NCBI RefSeq assembly: GCF_002742625.1
Contig: NZ_PEBF01000001.1
Span: 2,108,001 to 2,172,000 of the forward strand
Origin: Caulobacter sp. FWC2
GTDB taxonomy: Bacteria > Pseudomonadota > Alphaproteobacteria > Caulobacterales > Caulobacteraceae
DNA: 64,000 bases
Direction: 5' to 3'
In this document: one piece after another, positions 33,614 through 42,539 of the stretch
Layout of the letters: every line of letters begins with the position of its first letter
Position numbering within the stretch: the first letter of the stretch is position 1
Made by a program: the position numbers and the translations under genes
The notes under the pieces: model-generated
Database searches by the model: none
Told to the model about the DNA's origin: nothing
Seen by the model: only the letters and a program-made list of their open reading frames with translations

Positions 33614-34713
33614 GCAAGAAGCCGCCCGCACCCCGCGCCCCGAAGCGCTCCGCCGCTCGGGCGAACCGTCGCGAAACCGCGTCCGTGGGGCGGCGGCTGA
33701 TCCGCGCCTTTTTCGGCGCCGTCACGACCCTGGTCGTGGTCGGCATGGTCGCCATTCTCGGCGCGGCCTGGGTCTATAACGGCCCGGGTCCCGCCGCCAA
33801 GGCCGGCGACAAGACCACCGTCGTGTTGCGCAAGGGCGCCAGCCTGCCGGAGATCGCCTCCAGTCTGGAGCGGGGCGGGGTGATCCGCTCCTCGTCGATC
33901 TTCATGACCGCCGCGAAGGCCACGGGCGCGGCCCGGACCCTCAAGGCCGGCGAATACGAGTTCACTAGCCGCGCCTCGATGGCCCAGGTGCTGGACGCCA
34001 TCCGCCACGGCCGCATCGTGCGCCACTGGATCACCATTCCCGAGGGCCTGACCTCGGACATGGTCATGGATATCCTGTCCAAGTCCGACATTCTCGAGGG
34101 CAGCGCCGCGACCCCGCCCGAGGGCGCGATCCTGCCCGAGACCTACGAGGTCCAGCGCGGCGAGGACCGCGCCGCCGTCCTCAAGCGCATGATGGACGAC
34201 CGCGACAAGCTGCTGAACCGGCTGTGGGCCAACCGTCAGTCGGGCCTGCCCTACCAGTCGAAGGACGACGCCGTGATCATGGCCTCGATCGTCGAGAAAG
34301 AGACAGGCGTGAAGGGCGAGCGCCCGCAGGTGGCGGCGGTGTTCATCAACCGCCTGCGCACCGGCATGCGCCTGGATACCGATCCGACCGTGATCTACGG
34401 CATCTCGCGCGGCCGTCCGCTGGGCCGTGGCCTGCGCCGATCCGAGCTGGATAGGGTGACGCCTTACAACACCTACAAGATCGATGGCCTGCCGCCGACC
34501 CCGATCGCCAATCCGGGCCGCGCGGCCCTGGAAGCGGCGCTGAACCCGGCCAAGACCAACGACCTCTATTTCGTCGCCGACGGCACGGGCGGCCACGTGT
34601 TCGCCTCGACCCTGGAGCAGCACAACGCCAATGTCGCCAAGTGGCGCCAAATCGAGCGCCAGCGGGCGGGCGAAGGCGTGCCGGTCGTGCCTGCGCCTCC
34701 GGCTGGGAACTAA
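33610..34713 (+). CDS. mltG: Endolytic murein transglycosylase MltG
   Basis: A single-pass inner membrane lytic transglycosylase (YceG fold) that cuts nascent glycan strands and sets their length. A basic cytoplasmic N-terminus (1-35) precedes the helix at about 38-58. The catalytic-region motif SIVEKETG (about 226-233) and the signature VFINRLRTGMRLDTDPTVIYG are intact. 367 residues. The start overlaps fabF by four bases and is GTG. This fabF-mltG linkage is common in proteobacteria and joins lipid and peptidoglycan synthesis. Confidence 0.96.
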   Translation: MSKKPPAPRAPKRSAARANRRETASVGRRLIRAFFGAVTTLVVVGMVAILGAAWVYNGPGPAAKAGDKTTVVLRKGASLPEIASSLERGGVIRSSSIFMTAAKATGAARTLKAGEYEFTSRASMAQVLDAIRHGRIVRHWITIPEGLTSDMVMDILSKSDILEGSAATPPEGAILPETYEVQRGEDRAAVLKRMMDDRDKLLNRLWANRQSGLPYQSKDDAVIMASIVEKETGVKGERPQVAAVFINRLRTGMRLDTDPTVIYGISRGRPLGRGLRRSELDRVTPYNTYKIDGLPPTPIANPGRAALEAALNPAKTNDLYFVADGTGGHVFASTLEQHNANVAKWRQIERQRAGEGVPVVPAPPAGN

Positions 34714-34717
34714 GACG

Positions 34718-35599
34718 ATGCCGATTTCGGGGATGACCGGCTTCGCGCGGGTCGAGGGCGCCCACGGCGCGTGGACCTGGGCGGTCGAGGCGCGCAGCGT
34801 CAATGGCCGCAATCTCGAGACCCGCTTTCGCGGTCCGCCCGGCTTCGAGAGCCTGGAGCGCGCCGCGCGTGAAGGTTCGCAAGCCCGCTTTCAGCGCGGC
34901 CAGTTGACCGTCAACGTCCAGGCCAAGCGCGCCGAGACCTCGGGCGAGACCCAGGTCAATATCGCCACCCTGGAGCGTTACCTGACCGCCGGCGGACCCT
35001 ATGTCGCCACCGGCATGGTCGCGAAGCCCACGCTGGACGGCCTGCTGTCGCTGAAGGGCGTGATCGAGGCCCGCGAGGACGAGGACGACGCCGAGACTCG
35101 CGCCGTCGTCGAAGCCGCCATGGCCGCCTCGGTCGTCCAAGCGCTGGACGGCCTGAAGATCGCACGCCTCGAAGAGGGCGCGGCGCTCGATCCGGTGCTG
35201 AACGGCCTGATCGACAAGATCGAGGACCTGACCGCCCAGGCCGAACGCGAGGCCGCTGGCCAGCCGGCGTTGCTGAAGGATCGCTTCGCTCGCCGCATGG
35301 CCGAGCTGATCGGCGAGGCGGCCTCCGAGGAACGCATCGTCCAGGAAGCCGCCGCCCAGGCCGTCAAGGCCGACGTGCGCGAGGAACTCGACCGCCTGGC
35401 CAGCCATGTGGCCGCCGCGCGCGGTCTGCTGTCGGGCGAGGGAGCGTCGGGCCGCCGGCTCGACTTCCTCTCCCAGGAATTCATGCGAGAATCCAATACC
35501 CTCTGCTCGAAATCGGCCCTGACCGCCTTGACCGCGATCGGTCTTGAGCTGAAGGCCGTGATCGAACAGTTCCGCGAGCAGGTCCAGAACGTTGAATAA
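34718..35599 (+). CDS. YicC family endoribonuclease
   Basis: A 293-residue homolog of E. coli YicC, a stress-linked ribonuclease. The start at 34718 (MPISGMTGFARVEG) gives the strongly conserved MTGF(A/G)R motif; the frame is open earlier within mltG but is not family-like there. The C-terminal half ends with the typical RRLDFLSQEFMRESNTLCSK pattern (about 249-268). The gene begins four bases after the mltG stop and its last eight bases overlap gmk, the conserved yicC-gmk linkage. Confidence 0.94.
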   Translation: MPISGMTGFARVEGAHGAWTWAVEARSVNGRNLETRFRGPPGFESLERAAREGSQARFQRGQLTVNVQAKRAETSGETQVNIATLERYLTAGGPYVATGMVAKPTLDGLLSLKGVIEAREDEDDAETRAVVEAAMAASVVQALDGLKIARLEEGAALDPVLNGLIDKIEDLTAQAEREAAGQPALLKDRFARRMAELIGEAASEERIVQEAAAQAVKADVREELDRLASHVAAARGLLSGEGASGRRLDFLSQEFMRESNTLCSKSALTALTAIGLELKAVIEQFREQVQNVE

Positions 35600-36233
35600 G
35601 CCCCACGACAATACGCGCGGTCTGCTTCTGATGGTCGTCGCGCCGTCGGGCGTCGGCAAGACCTCGCTGACCCGCCGCCTGGTGGCCGATCACAACGATC
35701 TGCATCTCTCGATCAGCTACACCACGCGCGAACCGCGTCCCGGCGAGCACGATGGCCGCGACTATCACTTCGTCACGCGCGAAGCGTTCCAGGCGATGAT
35801 CGACCAGAACGCCTTCCTGGAGTGGGCCGAGGTCTACGGGAACTTCTACGGCAGCCCCAAGCCGCCGATCATGCAGGCCCTGGAGCGGGGCGAGAGCGCG
35901 CTGTTCGACATCGACTTCCAGGGGGCTATGAAGGTGCACGCCCAGGCCCGGGAAGACAGCGTGCTGGTCTATATCCTGCCGCCGTCGCTGGCCGAGATGA
36001 GCCGTCGCCTGCACGCGCGCAGCCAGGACAGCGAGGAGGTCATCCACCGTCGCCTGTCGCGCGCCAAGGACGAAGTCGCCGACTGGGAGCGCTTCGACTA
36101 CGTCATTCTCAATGAGGATTTCGATCGGGCCTACTCGGACCTGGCCCACATCTATCACGCCGAACGTCTCAAGCGGGCGCGTAACCCGTGGATCGGCGAC
36201 TTGGTCAGTGATCTCCTCAAGGAAGAGATCTGA
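35592..36233 (+). CDS. gmk: Guanylate kinase
   Basis: Phosphorylates GMP to GDP. The P-loop APSGVGKTS is at 17-25, followed by the GMP-binding SYTTREPRPGEHDGRDYHFV segment (about 39-58). Length is 213 residues from a TTG at 35592, which overlaps yicC by eight bases; an internal ATG at 35631 would leave only three residues before the P-loop, so TTG is more likely. Last gene of the fabD-to-gmk block; inverted repeat elements follow from 36249. Confidence 0.95.
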   Translation: MNKPHDNTRGLLLMVVAPSGVGKTSLTRRLVADHNDLHLSISYTTREPRPGEHDGRDYHFVTREAFQAMIDQNAFLEWAEVYGNFYGSPKPPIMQALERGESALFDIDFQGAMKVHAQAREDSVLVYILPPSLAEMSRRLHARSQDSEEVIHRRLSRAKDEVADWERFDYVILNEDFDRAYSDLAHIYHAERLKRARNPWIGDLVSDLLKEEI

Positions 36234-36248
36234 GAGCGGAGAAGTCGT

Positions 36249-36333
36249 CCTCGTCCTTCGACAGGCTCAGGATGAGGACGACTTTACGCCTTAGCGTTAG
36301 AAAACCTCATCCTGAGCTTGTCGAAGGACGAGG
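36249..36333. repeat. Paired REP-like inverted repeat, copy 1
   Basis: Two 29-base arms (36249-36277 and 36305-36333) in opposite orientation differ at one position once reverse-complemented. Each arm can itself fold into a 9-bp hairpin around a CTTCGACA-type core. A second copy is at 58186-58265. It sits after gmk and before the converging GlsB-type gene. Confidence 0.85.
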
Positions 36334-36350
36334 TTTTCGGGACCGTGCGC

Positions 36351-36608
36351 CTACAGCGCGCGACGGCCGAAGATCAGGTGGTACAGCGCCAGGATGACGA
36401 CGGCGCCGATCGTGGCGACGGCGAGGCTGTACAGGTTGAAACCCGACACGCCACCGTTGCCGAACTGGTTGAACAGCCAGCCGCCGACGAAAGCGCCGAC
36501 GATGCCGAGCACGATATCGAGCAGCACGCCGCTGCCGGAACGGTTGACGAGCTTGCTGGCGATGAAGCCGGCGATCAGGCCCAGAAGGAGCCAGGCGAGA
36601 ATGGACAT
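36351..36608 (-). CDS. GlsB/YeaQ/YmgE family small membrane protein
   Basis: An 85-residue protein with three predicted helices, matching the transglycosylase-associated/GlsB family by the opening LAWLLLGLIAGFIASKL and the G-x-x-L-D-I-V-L-G-I-x-G-A-x-x-G-G-x-L motif (about 27-45). These proteins are commonly induced by stress; the true activity is unknown. The gene lies between the REP-like repeat and the 38-residue membrane peptide at 36672. It converges on the gmk transcript. Confidence 0.93.
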   Translation of the reverse strand: MSILAWLLLGLIAGFIASKLVNRSGSGVLLDIVLGIVGAFVGGWLFNQFGNGGVSGFNLYSLAVATIGAVVILALYHLIFGRRAL

Positions 36609-36671
36609 CGTAGGGACTCCGTGAGCGGCCGCCCTGTGCGGCCTTGCCCAATGAAGTCCCGGACGGTGAAG

Positions 36672-36788
36672 TTAGTTCCCGCGCATGCGCTCTTGCACGA
36701 GGGCGATCAGTTTTTCAGCCGGCGGTCGGCCGAACGCGATGAACAGGCCCGAGCCCAGAACGGCTCCGATCAGGAATGTCAGGTCCAT
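36672..36788 (-). CDS. 38-residue single-helix membrane peptide
   Basis: A short coding frame on the minus strand, starting MDLTFLIGAVLGSGLFIAFG and ending in a charged helix (LIALVQERMRGN). The first 20 residues form one hydrophobic helix. An AGGGGAT in the mRNA lies about seven bases upstream of the ATG. Codon third positions are GC-rich like the neighbours. It shares orientation with the GlsB-type gene 64 bases downstream. Function unknown. Confidence 0.6.
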   Translation of the reverse strand: MDLTFLIGAVLGSGLFIAFGRPPAEKLIALVQERMRGN

Positions 36789-36889
36789 CGCGCAAATCCC
36801 CTAAGACGCGACTGACCTATTGCAGACGCGGTGTGGCCAGGCCAAGGCGACAAGGGGGCGCTGCGACGATCGGTCTTGGCTTCGCCTGC

Positions 36890-38575
36890 TCAGACGGCGC
36901 CTTTCGCCAAAGAGACCTGCGGCGGCGCGATGATGCTCATCACGCAGGTGAGGCCCTCGGGGGCGTAGTCGAACGTCGCTGAACCTGCCAGATCGCCCTT
37001 CAGGCTGGCGGCGATGAGGCGCGAGCCAAAGCCGCCGCGTTCAGGCGGCTTGACCGCCGGGCCGCCGCGTTCGCGCCACTCGATGGTCAGCAGGGTGCGG
37101 CCGCCCAGGCTCCACGACACCGCGACCTTGCCGCTGTCGGTGGACAGCGCGCCGTATTTCGACGCGTTGGTGGCCAGCTCGTGGAAGATCATCGCCAGGG
37201 CCACGGCGGCGTTGGGCGCCAGCGGTACGGAAGGGCCGTCGAGGCTCACCTGGCTGGCATAGGGCTTCAGCGCCTCGGCCAGCAGTTCGCCCAGATCCGC
37301 GCCTTCCCAGTTGCGACGGGTCAGCAGGTCGTGCGCCGAGGCCAGGGTGTAGAGGCGGTCGTTGAACTGGTTCAGGCCGTGCTCGAGGTCGCCCTGATCG
37401 GCCACGGGGCGCAGGCTGTGGCGGGCCAGGGACTGGACCACCACCAGGGTGTTCTTCACCCGATGGTTCAGCTCGTTGATCATCAGCTGCTGGCGCTCGG
37501 CGGCGCGGCGGGCCTCGTCGTCGCGAGCCCGCAGGATGTCGGCGGCGGCCTGTAGCGAGCCGCGCACCTCCGCGATCTCCTGCAGGTGCGAGGGCGCTGG
37601 GTCAAGCGGCGCGCCGGCCGCGAGGGCTTCGGCCTCGCCGACCAGGCCCCGCACGTCGCGTGAGATCGGACGGGCGAAGCCGAGCGCGGCCGCCACGGCC
37701 AGGGCGATCAGCAGGGCCGCGCCGGCGACGGCCGGTCCCAGCGAGGTCAGCACGGTCCGGTTCAACTCGTCGCGCGGCACGCCGACGATGAAGGTCCAGC
37801 CGGACTTCTGCGAACGACTGAACGCCGACAGCGTCTTGACCCCATCCAGGGTCTGGCTGTGGATCACGCCCTCATTGGCGCGAGCCATGGCCTGCTGCAT
37901 GTCCCCGCTGGCGTACCTGCCCAGCATCTTCTGCTGGTCGCGCGAGCGCGCCACCAGGGCGGCCTTACGGTCGACGATGCTGGCTGTCCAGGTCTCCGGG
38001 AAGGCCTGAGCCGTCATCAGGCTGTGGAAGTTGTCCGGCGACTGGATATAGCCCAGCACGAAGATCTTGCCCTCGACCAGGACAGGCATGTCGAAGCCGA
38101 TGATCGGCGGCAGCGGGGCGGGGCGTTCGATGAGGTCCGAGACCGTGGTGCGGCCGTGGGACATCCGATCCCAGTCGGCGTCCGACAGACTAATAACCGG
38201 CGGCGACTCGCCAGGTCCCATGCGGGTGTTGAGCCATTGGCGGTCCTGGCTCATCAGCACGACCCAGGCGTCACGGCCCTTGGTGGCCTCGCGGGCCTGT
38301 TTCTCGAAGGTCTTGAGATCGCCTTCGGCCAGGGCCGGCGACACCGACAAGCCTTGCAGGATGCTCTGTCCCTGGCCGATCTGGCGGTCGGTGGCCAGGG
38401 ACAGGGCGCGAGTCATGGCCGTCAGTTGCGTGGCGAACCGCCGTTGGCCCTCCGAATACTGCATGGCCACCAGAGCGCCCATCAGCAGGATAGCTGGCGC
38501 CGCCAGCGTCAGCGCCATGAACAGGAGCCGTCGCGCCACCGTCGAAGGCGCTTTCACCGTACTGTTGGTGGTCAC
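36890..38575 (-). CDS. HWE-family sensor histidine kinase
   Basis: A 561-residue membrane kinase. Helices at about 17-38 and 278-300 bracket a periplasmic dCache-like sensor region (about 42-275). After a HAMP-like segment, the dimerisation domain carries His371 in NELNHRVKNTL; the ATP-binding domain has Asn470 in HELATNASKYGALS and WRE at 500-502, the features that define the HWE class. No receiver domain is fused and no response regulator is adjacent, so its partner must be encoded elsewhere. HWE kinases in alphaproteobacteria often act in the general stress response or light signalling; the ligand here is unknown. Confidence 0.93.
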   Translation of the reverse strand: MTTNSTVKAPSTVARRLLFMALTLAAPAILLMGALVAMQYSEGQRRFATQLTAMTRALSLATDRQIGQGQSILQGLSVSPALAEGDLKTFEKQAREATKGRDAWVVLMSQDRQWLNTRMGPGESPPVISLSDADWDRMSHGRTTVSDLIERPAPLPPIIGFDMPVLVEGKIFVLGYIQSPDNFHSLMTAQAFPETWTASIVDRKAALVARSRDQQKMLGRYASGDMQQAMARANEGVIHSQTLDGVKTLSAFSRSQKSGWTFIVGVPRDELNRTVLTSLGPAVAGAALLIALAVAAALGFARPISRDVRGLVGEAEALAAGAPLDPAPSHLQEIAEVRGSLQAAADILRARDDEARRAAERQQLMINELNHRVKNTLVVVQSLARHSLRPVADQGDLEHGLNQFNDRLYTLASAHDLLTRRNWEGADLGELLAEALKPYASQVSLDGPSVPLAPNAAVALAMIFHELATNASKYGALSTDSGKVAVSWSLGGRTLLTIEWRERGGPAVKPPERGGFGSRLIAASLKGDLAGSATFDYAPEGLTCVMSIIAPPQVSLAKGAV

Positions 38576-38683
38576 GTTCGCCCCGCTCAGCCCGCGCGCA
38601 AGCTGGAGAGCGCGAGCCTCAGCGTCAATAGGGTTTGGCGTCTATCGTGGGCCGCGCTGGTCAAGCTGGGCGTTCGAGAAGCG

Positions 38684-39142
38684 CTAGTCCTGTGCGCCCC
38701 GCTTGCGAAGCGCGCGGGTGAAGGCCTCTCCCGTCCGGACGAAACCCGTGGCGAGGCAGAAGGCGCGCAGATCGCCCGGCTCGGCGGGCGCATCGAGGAT
38801 CAGTTCGCCGCACCCGGCGGATCGCGCCGCCTGAGAGGCGGCCTTCAGAAGCAGGCGGGCGATGCCGTTGCGCCGCCGTTCGGGATCGACCAGCAGCATG
38901 GAGATCGATCCTACCTTCAGGTCGGCCGTGAGGACCGTCTTCCAATGCGCCGCGATGACGCCGGAGGGCGGCCCCCATTCCTCGGCGATCAGCAGGACGC
39001 CGGGCTGGTCAAGAAGGGCGGGCAGGCGTTGCGCCAGCCGGTCCTTGGCGACGGCTTGGCCGGCGGTCGACAGCAGTTCGGCCAAGCCCTCCGCGTCGCT
39101 GATCTGCGCAGCTCTGACGGAGAGGCCGTAGCGGCTCGACAC
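38684..39142 (-). CDS. GNAT family N-acetyltransferase
   Basis: A 152-residue acetyltransferase. The acetyl-CoA-binding motif with R-R-N-G-I-A lies at about 90-96 within SMLLVDPERRRNGIARLLL. The C-terminal strand AFCLATGFVRTGEAFTRAL is also typical. The substrate is unknown. The gene is encoded three bases after the rsmA stop in the same direction, so it is the likely last gene of the lptF-to-rsmA cluster. Confidence 0.88.
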   Translation of the reverse strand: MSSRYGLSVRAAQISDAEGLAELLSTAGQAVAKDRLAQRLPALLDQPGVLLIAEEWGPPSGVIAAHWKTVLTADLKVGSISMLLVDPERRRNGIARLLLKAASQAARSAGCGELILDAPAEPGDLRAFCLATGFVRTGEAFTRALRKRGAQD

Positions 39143-39145
39143 GCC

Positions 39146-39964
39146 TCAGCCCAGGCTCGCCCGCGCCAGCGCCAGGAAGCCGGCCAGGTCGACCACCTCG
39201 GCGCGAACGTCGGGGCTGATCCCGGCCTTCTCGCAGAGGTCGCCGCCCCCCAGACCCTTCAGGCTGGAGCGCAGCATCTTGCGGCGTTGGCCGAAGGCGG
39301 CGGCGGTGACGCGTTCGAGGGCGGCGATCAGGTCGGCCGGCGGCGGGTCGGCCTTGGGCACGAGGCGCACCACGGCTGAGGCGACCTTGGGCGGCGGGGT
39401 GAAGGCCTTGGCCGGCAGGTCCATGACGATCTTGGCGTCGCACAGCACCTGGGAGATGACGGCCAAGCGGCCGTAGGCGTCGTCGTCCGTCTGCGCGACG
39501 ATGCGCTCGGCGACTTCCTTCTGGAACATCAGGGTCATCGACAGCGGCTTGAAGGGGCCCGTGAGCCAGTTGATCAACAGCTGGGTGCCGACATTGTAGG
39601 GCAGGTTGGAAACGACGTGGGCCGGCCCGCCGGCGGCCTTCAGCGCATCGACCCTCAGGGCGTCGCCCTCGACCAGCTCCAGGCGGCCGTCGGCGACCTC
39701 GGCGAGCTCTGACAGGAGGGGCAGGAAGCGGCTGTCCTTCTCGATGGCCACGACGCGGGCGCCGGTTTCCAGCAGGGCGCGGGTCAGGCCGCCGGGACCA
39801 GGACCGACCTCGACTACGGTGTCGCCTTCGCCAACCTGCGCCATGCGGGCGATCTTGCGCGTGATGTTCAGGTCCAGCAGGAAGTGCTGTCCGAAGCTCT
39901 TGCGGGCCAGCAGGTCGTGGCGCTCCAGGGCCTCGCGCAGGGGCGGCAGGTCGGCCAGGCTCAT
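39146..39964 (-). CDS. rsmA: 16S rRNA (A1518/A1519-N6)-dimethyltransferase
   Basis: RsmA (KsgA) dimethylates two adenosines near the 3' end of 16S rRNA and acts as a late 30S assembly checkpoint. The SAM motif VEVGPGPGGLT is at about 52-62, and the catalytic NLPYNVG (about 113-119) is intact. Length is 272 residues. It lies 12 bases after pdxA and continues directly into the GNAT gene. The order surA-pdxA-rsmA matches E. coli. Confidence 0.97.
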   Translation of the reverse strand: MSLADLPPLREALERHDLLARKSFGQHFLLDLNITRKIARMAQVGEGDTVVEVGPGPGGLTRALLETGARVVAIEKDSRFLPLLSELAEVADGRLELVEGDALRVDALKAAGGPAHVVSNLPYNVGTQLLINWLTGPFKPLSMTLMFQKEVAERIVAQTDDDAYGRLAVISQVLCDAKIVMDLPAKAFTPPPKVASAVVRLVPKADPPPADLIAALERVTAAAFGQRRKMLRSSLKGLGGGDLCEKAGISPDVRAEVVDLAGFLALARASLG

Positions 39965-39976
39965 CGTCTCTATCTT

Positions 39977-40978
39977 TCAGGCGCCGCGGCGGGCGGCGAT
40001 GTCGGCCGCCAGCTTGATGGCGGCGATCAGGCTATCGGGACGGGCGACGCCGCGTCCAGCGATGTCGAAGCCGGTGCCGTGGTCGGGCGAGGTGCGTACG
40101 ATCGGCAGGCCCAGGGTGATGTTCACCCCGCCCCAGAAGTCGAGCATCTTGACCGGGATCAGGGCCTGGTCGTGATACATGCACAGCACCCCGTCATAGC
40201 CGAGGCGGGCGGCGGGGTGGAACAGGCTGTCGGCCGGGGCGGGCCCGAAGGCGTCGACGCCCAGGTCCTTCAGGGCGCGGACGGCGGGGGCGATGATCTC
40301 GATTTCCTCGCGGCCCAAGGCCCCGCCTTCACCGGCGTGCGGGTTGAGGGCGGCGACCGCCAGGCGCGGCGAGGCAATGCCGAAGTCCTTGCGCAGGGCC
40401 TGGGCGGTGACGAGGCCGCTGGTGACCACCTTCTCGATGGTCAGGGCGGCCGGGACCTTGGCGATGGCCGTGTGTATGGTCACCAGGGTCGCCCGCAGAT
40501 CGCCAGCGGCCAGCATCATCACCGGCCCGCGCGCGCCGTCGAACGTCTCGTCGACGGTCAGCTCGGCCAGGAACTCGGTGTGGCCCGGAAACTTGAAGCC
40601 GGCTTCGTAGAGCGGCGCCTTGGCGATCGGCGCGGTGACCAGGCCCGAGACGGCGCCGGACAGCGCCAGCCCGACGCCGGTCTCGATCCAGCGGATCACC
40701 TGGGGCGCATAGGCGGGGGAGGGCTGGCCGGAAATGACCGGCGATAGGACGGGAATGTCGATGACCGGCAGGGCGTTGGCGAAGACGCCGACGGCCTCGT
40801 CCGGACCGGTCACGGCGCGAACCTTTACCCCGCCTCCGGCCGAGGCCAGCAGCTGGGCGTCGCCCACGACCACGAAGGTCGGGCCGTCCTGACGCAGGGC
40901 GGCCCAGGCCTTGGCGATGATCTCCGCGCCGACGCCGGCGGGATCACCGGCGCTGAGAGCGAGGGGGCGGAGGGGCAC
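39977..40978 (-). CDS. pdxA: 4-hydroxythreonine-4-phosphate dehydrogenase
   Basis: NAD-dependent enzyme of pyridoxal phosphate synthesis. Recognisable motifs are GDPAGVGAEI near the start, GHTEFLAEL with a metal-ligand His, NPHAGEGGALGREE and MYHDQALIPVK, the last two supplying further metal ligands. Length is 333 residues. Located 11 bases after surA in the lpt-surA-pdxA-rsmA run. Its product, PLP, is the cofactor of alr elsewhere in the window, though no link is implied. Confidence 0.97.
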   Translation of the reverse strand: MPLRPLALSAGDPAGVGAEIIAKAWAALRQDGPTFVVVGDAQLLASAGGGVKVRAVTGPDEAVGVFANALPVIDIPVLSPVISGQPSPAYAPQVIRWIETGVGLALSGAVSGLVTAPIAKAPLYEAGFKFPGHTEFLAELTVDETFDGARGPVMMLAAGDLRATLVTIHTAIAKVPAALTIEKVVTSGLVTAQALRKDFGIASPRLAVAALNPHAGEGGALGREEIEIIAPAVRALKDLGVDAFGPAPADSLFHPAARLGYDGVLCMYHDQALIPVKMLDFWGGVNITLGLPIVRTSPDHGTGFDIAGRGVARPDSLIAAIKLAADIAARRGA

Positions 40979-40989
40979 CGGGTTCTGGC

Positions 40990-42360
40990 CTATCGGGTCT
41001 CGATGGTCGCCTGGTTGCGCAGGTCGCGCAGGTAGCGCTTGGAGATCAGCGCCAGCTGCTGGCCGCGCAGGCGGTTTTCGATCTGGTCGTGCGACGGGGC
41101 GTTGGCGCCGCCCTGGCGCTTACCGCAGACCGCGATCAGGTGCATGCCGGCGTCGGTGCGGATCGGATCCGAGATCTGGCCGACGTCCAGCTTGTTGGCG
41201 GCTTCCTGGAAGGCGGGGGCCAGATCGGTGATCTCGGCCTCGCCAAGGTCGCCGGCGACCAGGCCGTCCACCTTGCCGGCGGTGGCTTCCAGCGTCTGGC
41301 AGTTGGTGATCTTGGGCTTCAGGTCGGTCAGCAGCTTGGTAGCCGCGGCGACCTGGGCCTCGGTGGCGTCGGCGGCCAGCGGCGCGGCGACCTGCTTGAG
41401 GTCGACGATCGCCGTCTTCGAGCCGGCGCGCTTGTCGCGTAGATAGACGATGTAGACGCCGTCCTTGACCTGGATCGGCTTGGACAGCTGGCCGGGGCGC
41501 AGCTCTTCGAGCGCGGCGTCGACTTCCGGCGGCATTTCGCCCGGGCTGACCCAGCCCACGTCGCCGCCGTTGGCGGCCGTTGCCGAACCCGAGAACTGGC
41601 GGGCGACGGCCGCGAAGGGCGCGCCTTGCTGCATCTGGTTCAGCAGCTGGGCGGCGCCGTTGGTGGCGACTTCCATGCCGCCGACACGGGCGGCGTCGAG
41701 GAAGACTTCGCTGACCTGATACTGCGGCTTGGCCGCGGCGTCGGCGAGGCGCTTCTGGTAAGCCTTGACCTGGTCCTCGCCGATGCGAAGGCGCGAACCG
41801 TAGCGGCCCTGGATCCAGCTCTGCCACGAGGAGTCGGCGCGCAGCTGAGCGCGCCAGGTGTCCAGGCCAATGCCTTGCTGGACCAGCGATTGCTTCAGCT
41901 GGTCGGCGCTCATCTTGTTGGACTGGGCGATGTCGCCGATCTGCTCGTCGACTTCCTTGTCGGTCGAGATGATCGTGATCTTCTGCTGCTTCTCGAGGCG
42001 CTTCAGCTCCTGCATCTGCAGGTGCTCGTCGATCAGCGAGCGCAGGGCTTCCTGCTCGATCTGCGGCAGGTTCTCCTGAGTGGGCTGCATCCCCGAGGTG
42101 GCCATCAGCAGGCGCATGCGCTGCATCAGGTCATAGCTGGAGACGATCTCGTCGTTGACGACCGCCGCCACGCTCTCGGACAGCGGGTTCACCGGAGCCG
42201 CTGGCGCAGCCTGGGCGGGCGGAGCCGCCACCTGCGGGGGCGCCGCCGCCGGCTGTTGGGCCTGGAGGGCTTGAGCGGGCAGGCCGAGGCTCGCCACGGT
42301 CAGGGCGAGAATGGACGCGGCGCCGGCCGCGAAAGTCGTGACGCTACGCGCAGACCGCAT
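40990..42360 (-). CDS. surA: SurA-type periplasmic peptidylprolyl isomerase
   Basis: A periplasmic chaperone for outer membrane proteins. The start at 42360 (MRSARSVTTFAAGAA) gives a normal signal peptide to about residue 30-35, followed by a Gln/Pro/Ala-rich linker and the SurA N-domain (NPLSESVAAVVNDEIVSSYDLMQRM). A parvulin domain follows (QYQVSEVFLDAAR... to YIVYLRD), and a second, less conserved one near the C-terminus. A longer frame from ATG 42543 overlaps the lptD stop (ATGA) but would add 61 non-signal residues, so it is less likely. 456 residues. Confidence 0.92.
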   Translation of the reverse strand: MRSARSVTTFAAGAASILALTVASLGLPAQALQAQQPAAAPPQVAAPPAQAAPAAPVNPLSESVAAVVNDEIVSSYDLMQRMRLLMATSGMQPTQENLPQIEQEALRSLIDEHLQMQELKRLEKQQKITIISTDKEVDEQIGDIAQSNKMSADQLKQSLVQQGIGLDTWRAQLRADSSWQSWIQGRYGSRLRIGEDQVKAYQKRLADAAAKPQYQVSEVFLDAARVGGMEVATNGAAQLLNQMQQGAPFAAVARQFSGSATAANGGDVGWVSPGEMPPEVDAALEELRPGQLSKPIQVKDGVYIVYLRDKRAGSKTAIVDLKQVAAPLAADATEAQVAAATKLLTDLKPKITNCQTLEATAGKVDGLVAGDLGEAEITDLAPAFQEAANKLDVGQISDPIRTDAGMHLIAVCGKRQGGANAPSHDQIENRLRGQQLALISKRYLRDLRNQATIETR

Positions 42361-42539
42361 GGATAGTGTCGTTCCTCTAGTCCCTGGCCGCACCCGGGGG
42401 GCGCGGTCGGTTATCATGTTTTCCGAAGTGACGAACGCCAAATCTGACGTTTCCCCCTGGTCGACCAAGTGGTCGTCGCCCCCGAGACACACCGGGCGGA
42501 CGCGCGCGGACGCGGCACGCCCCCCCAAGACGTGTTCAC

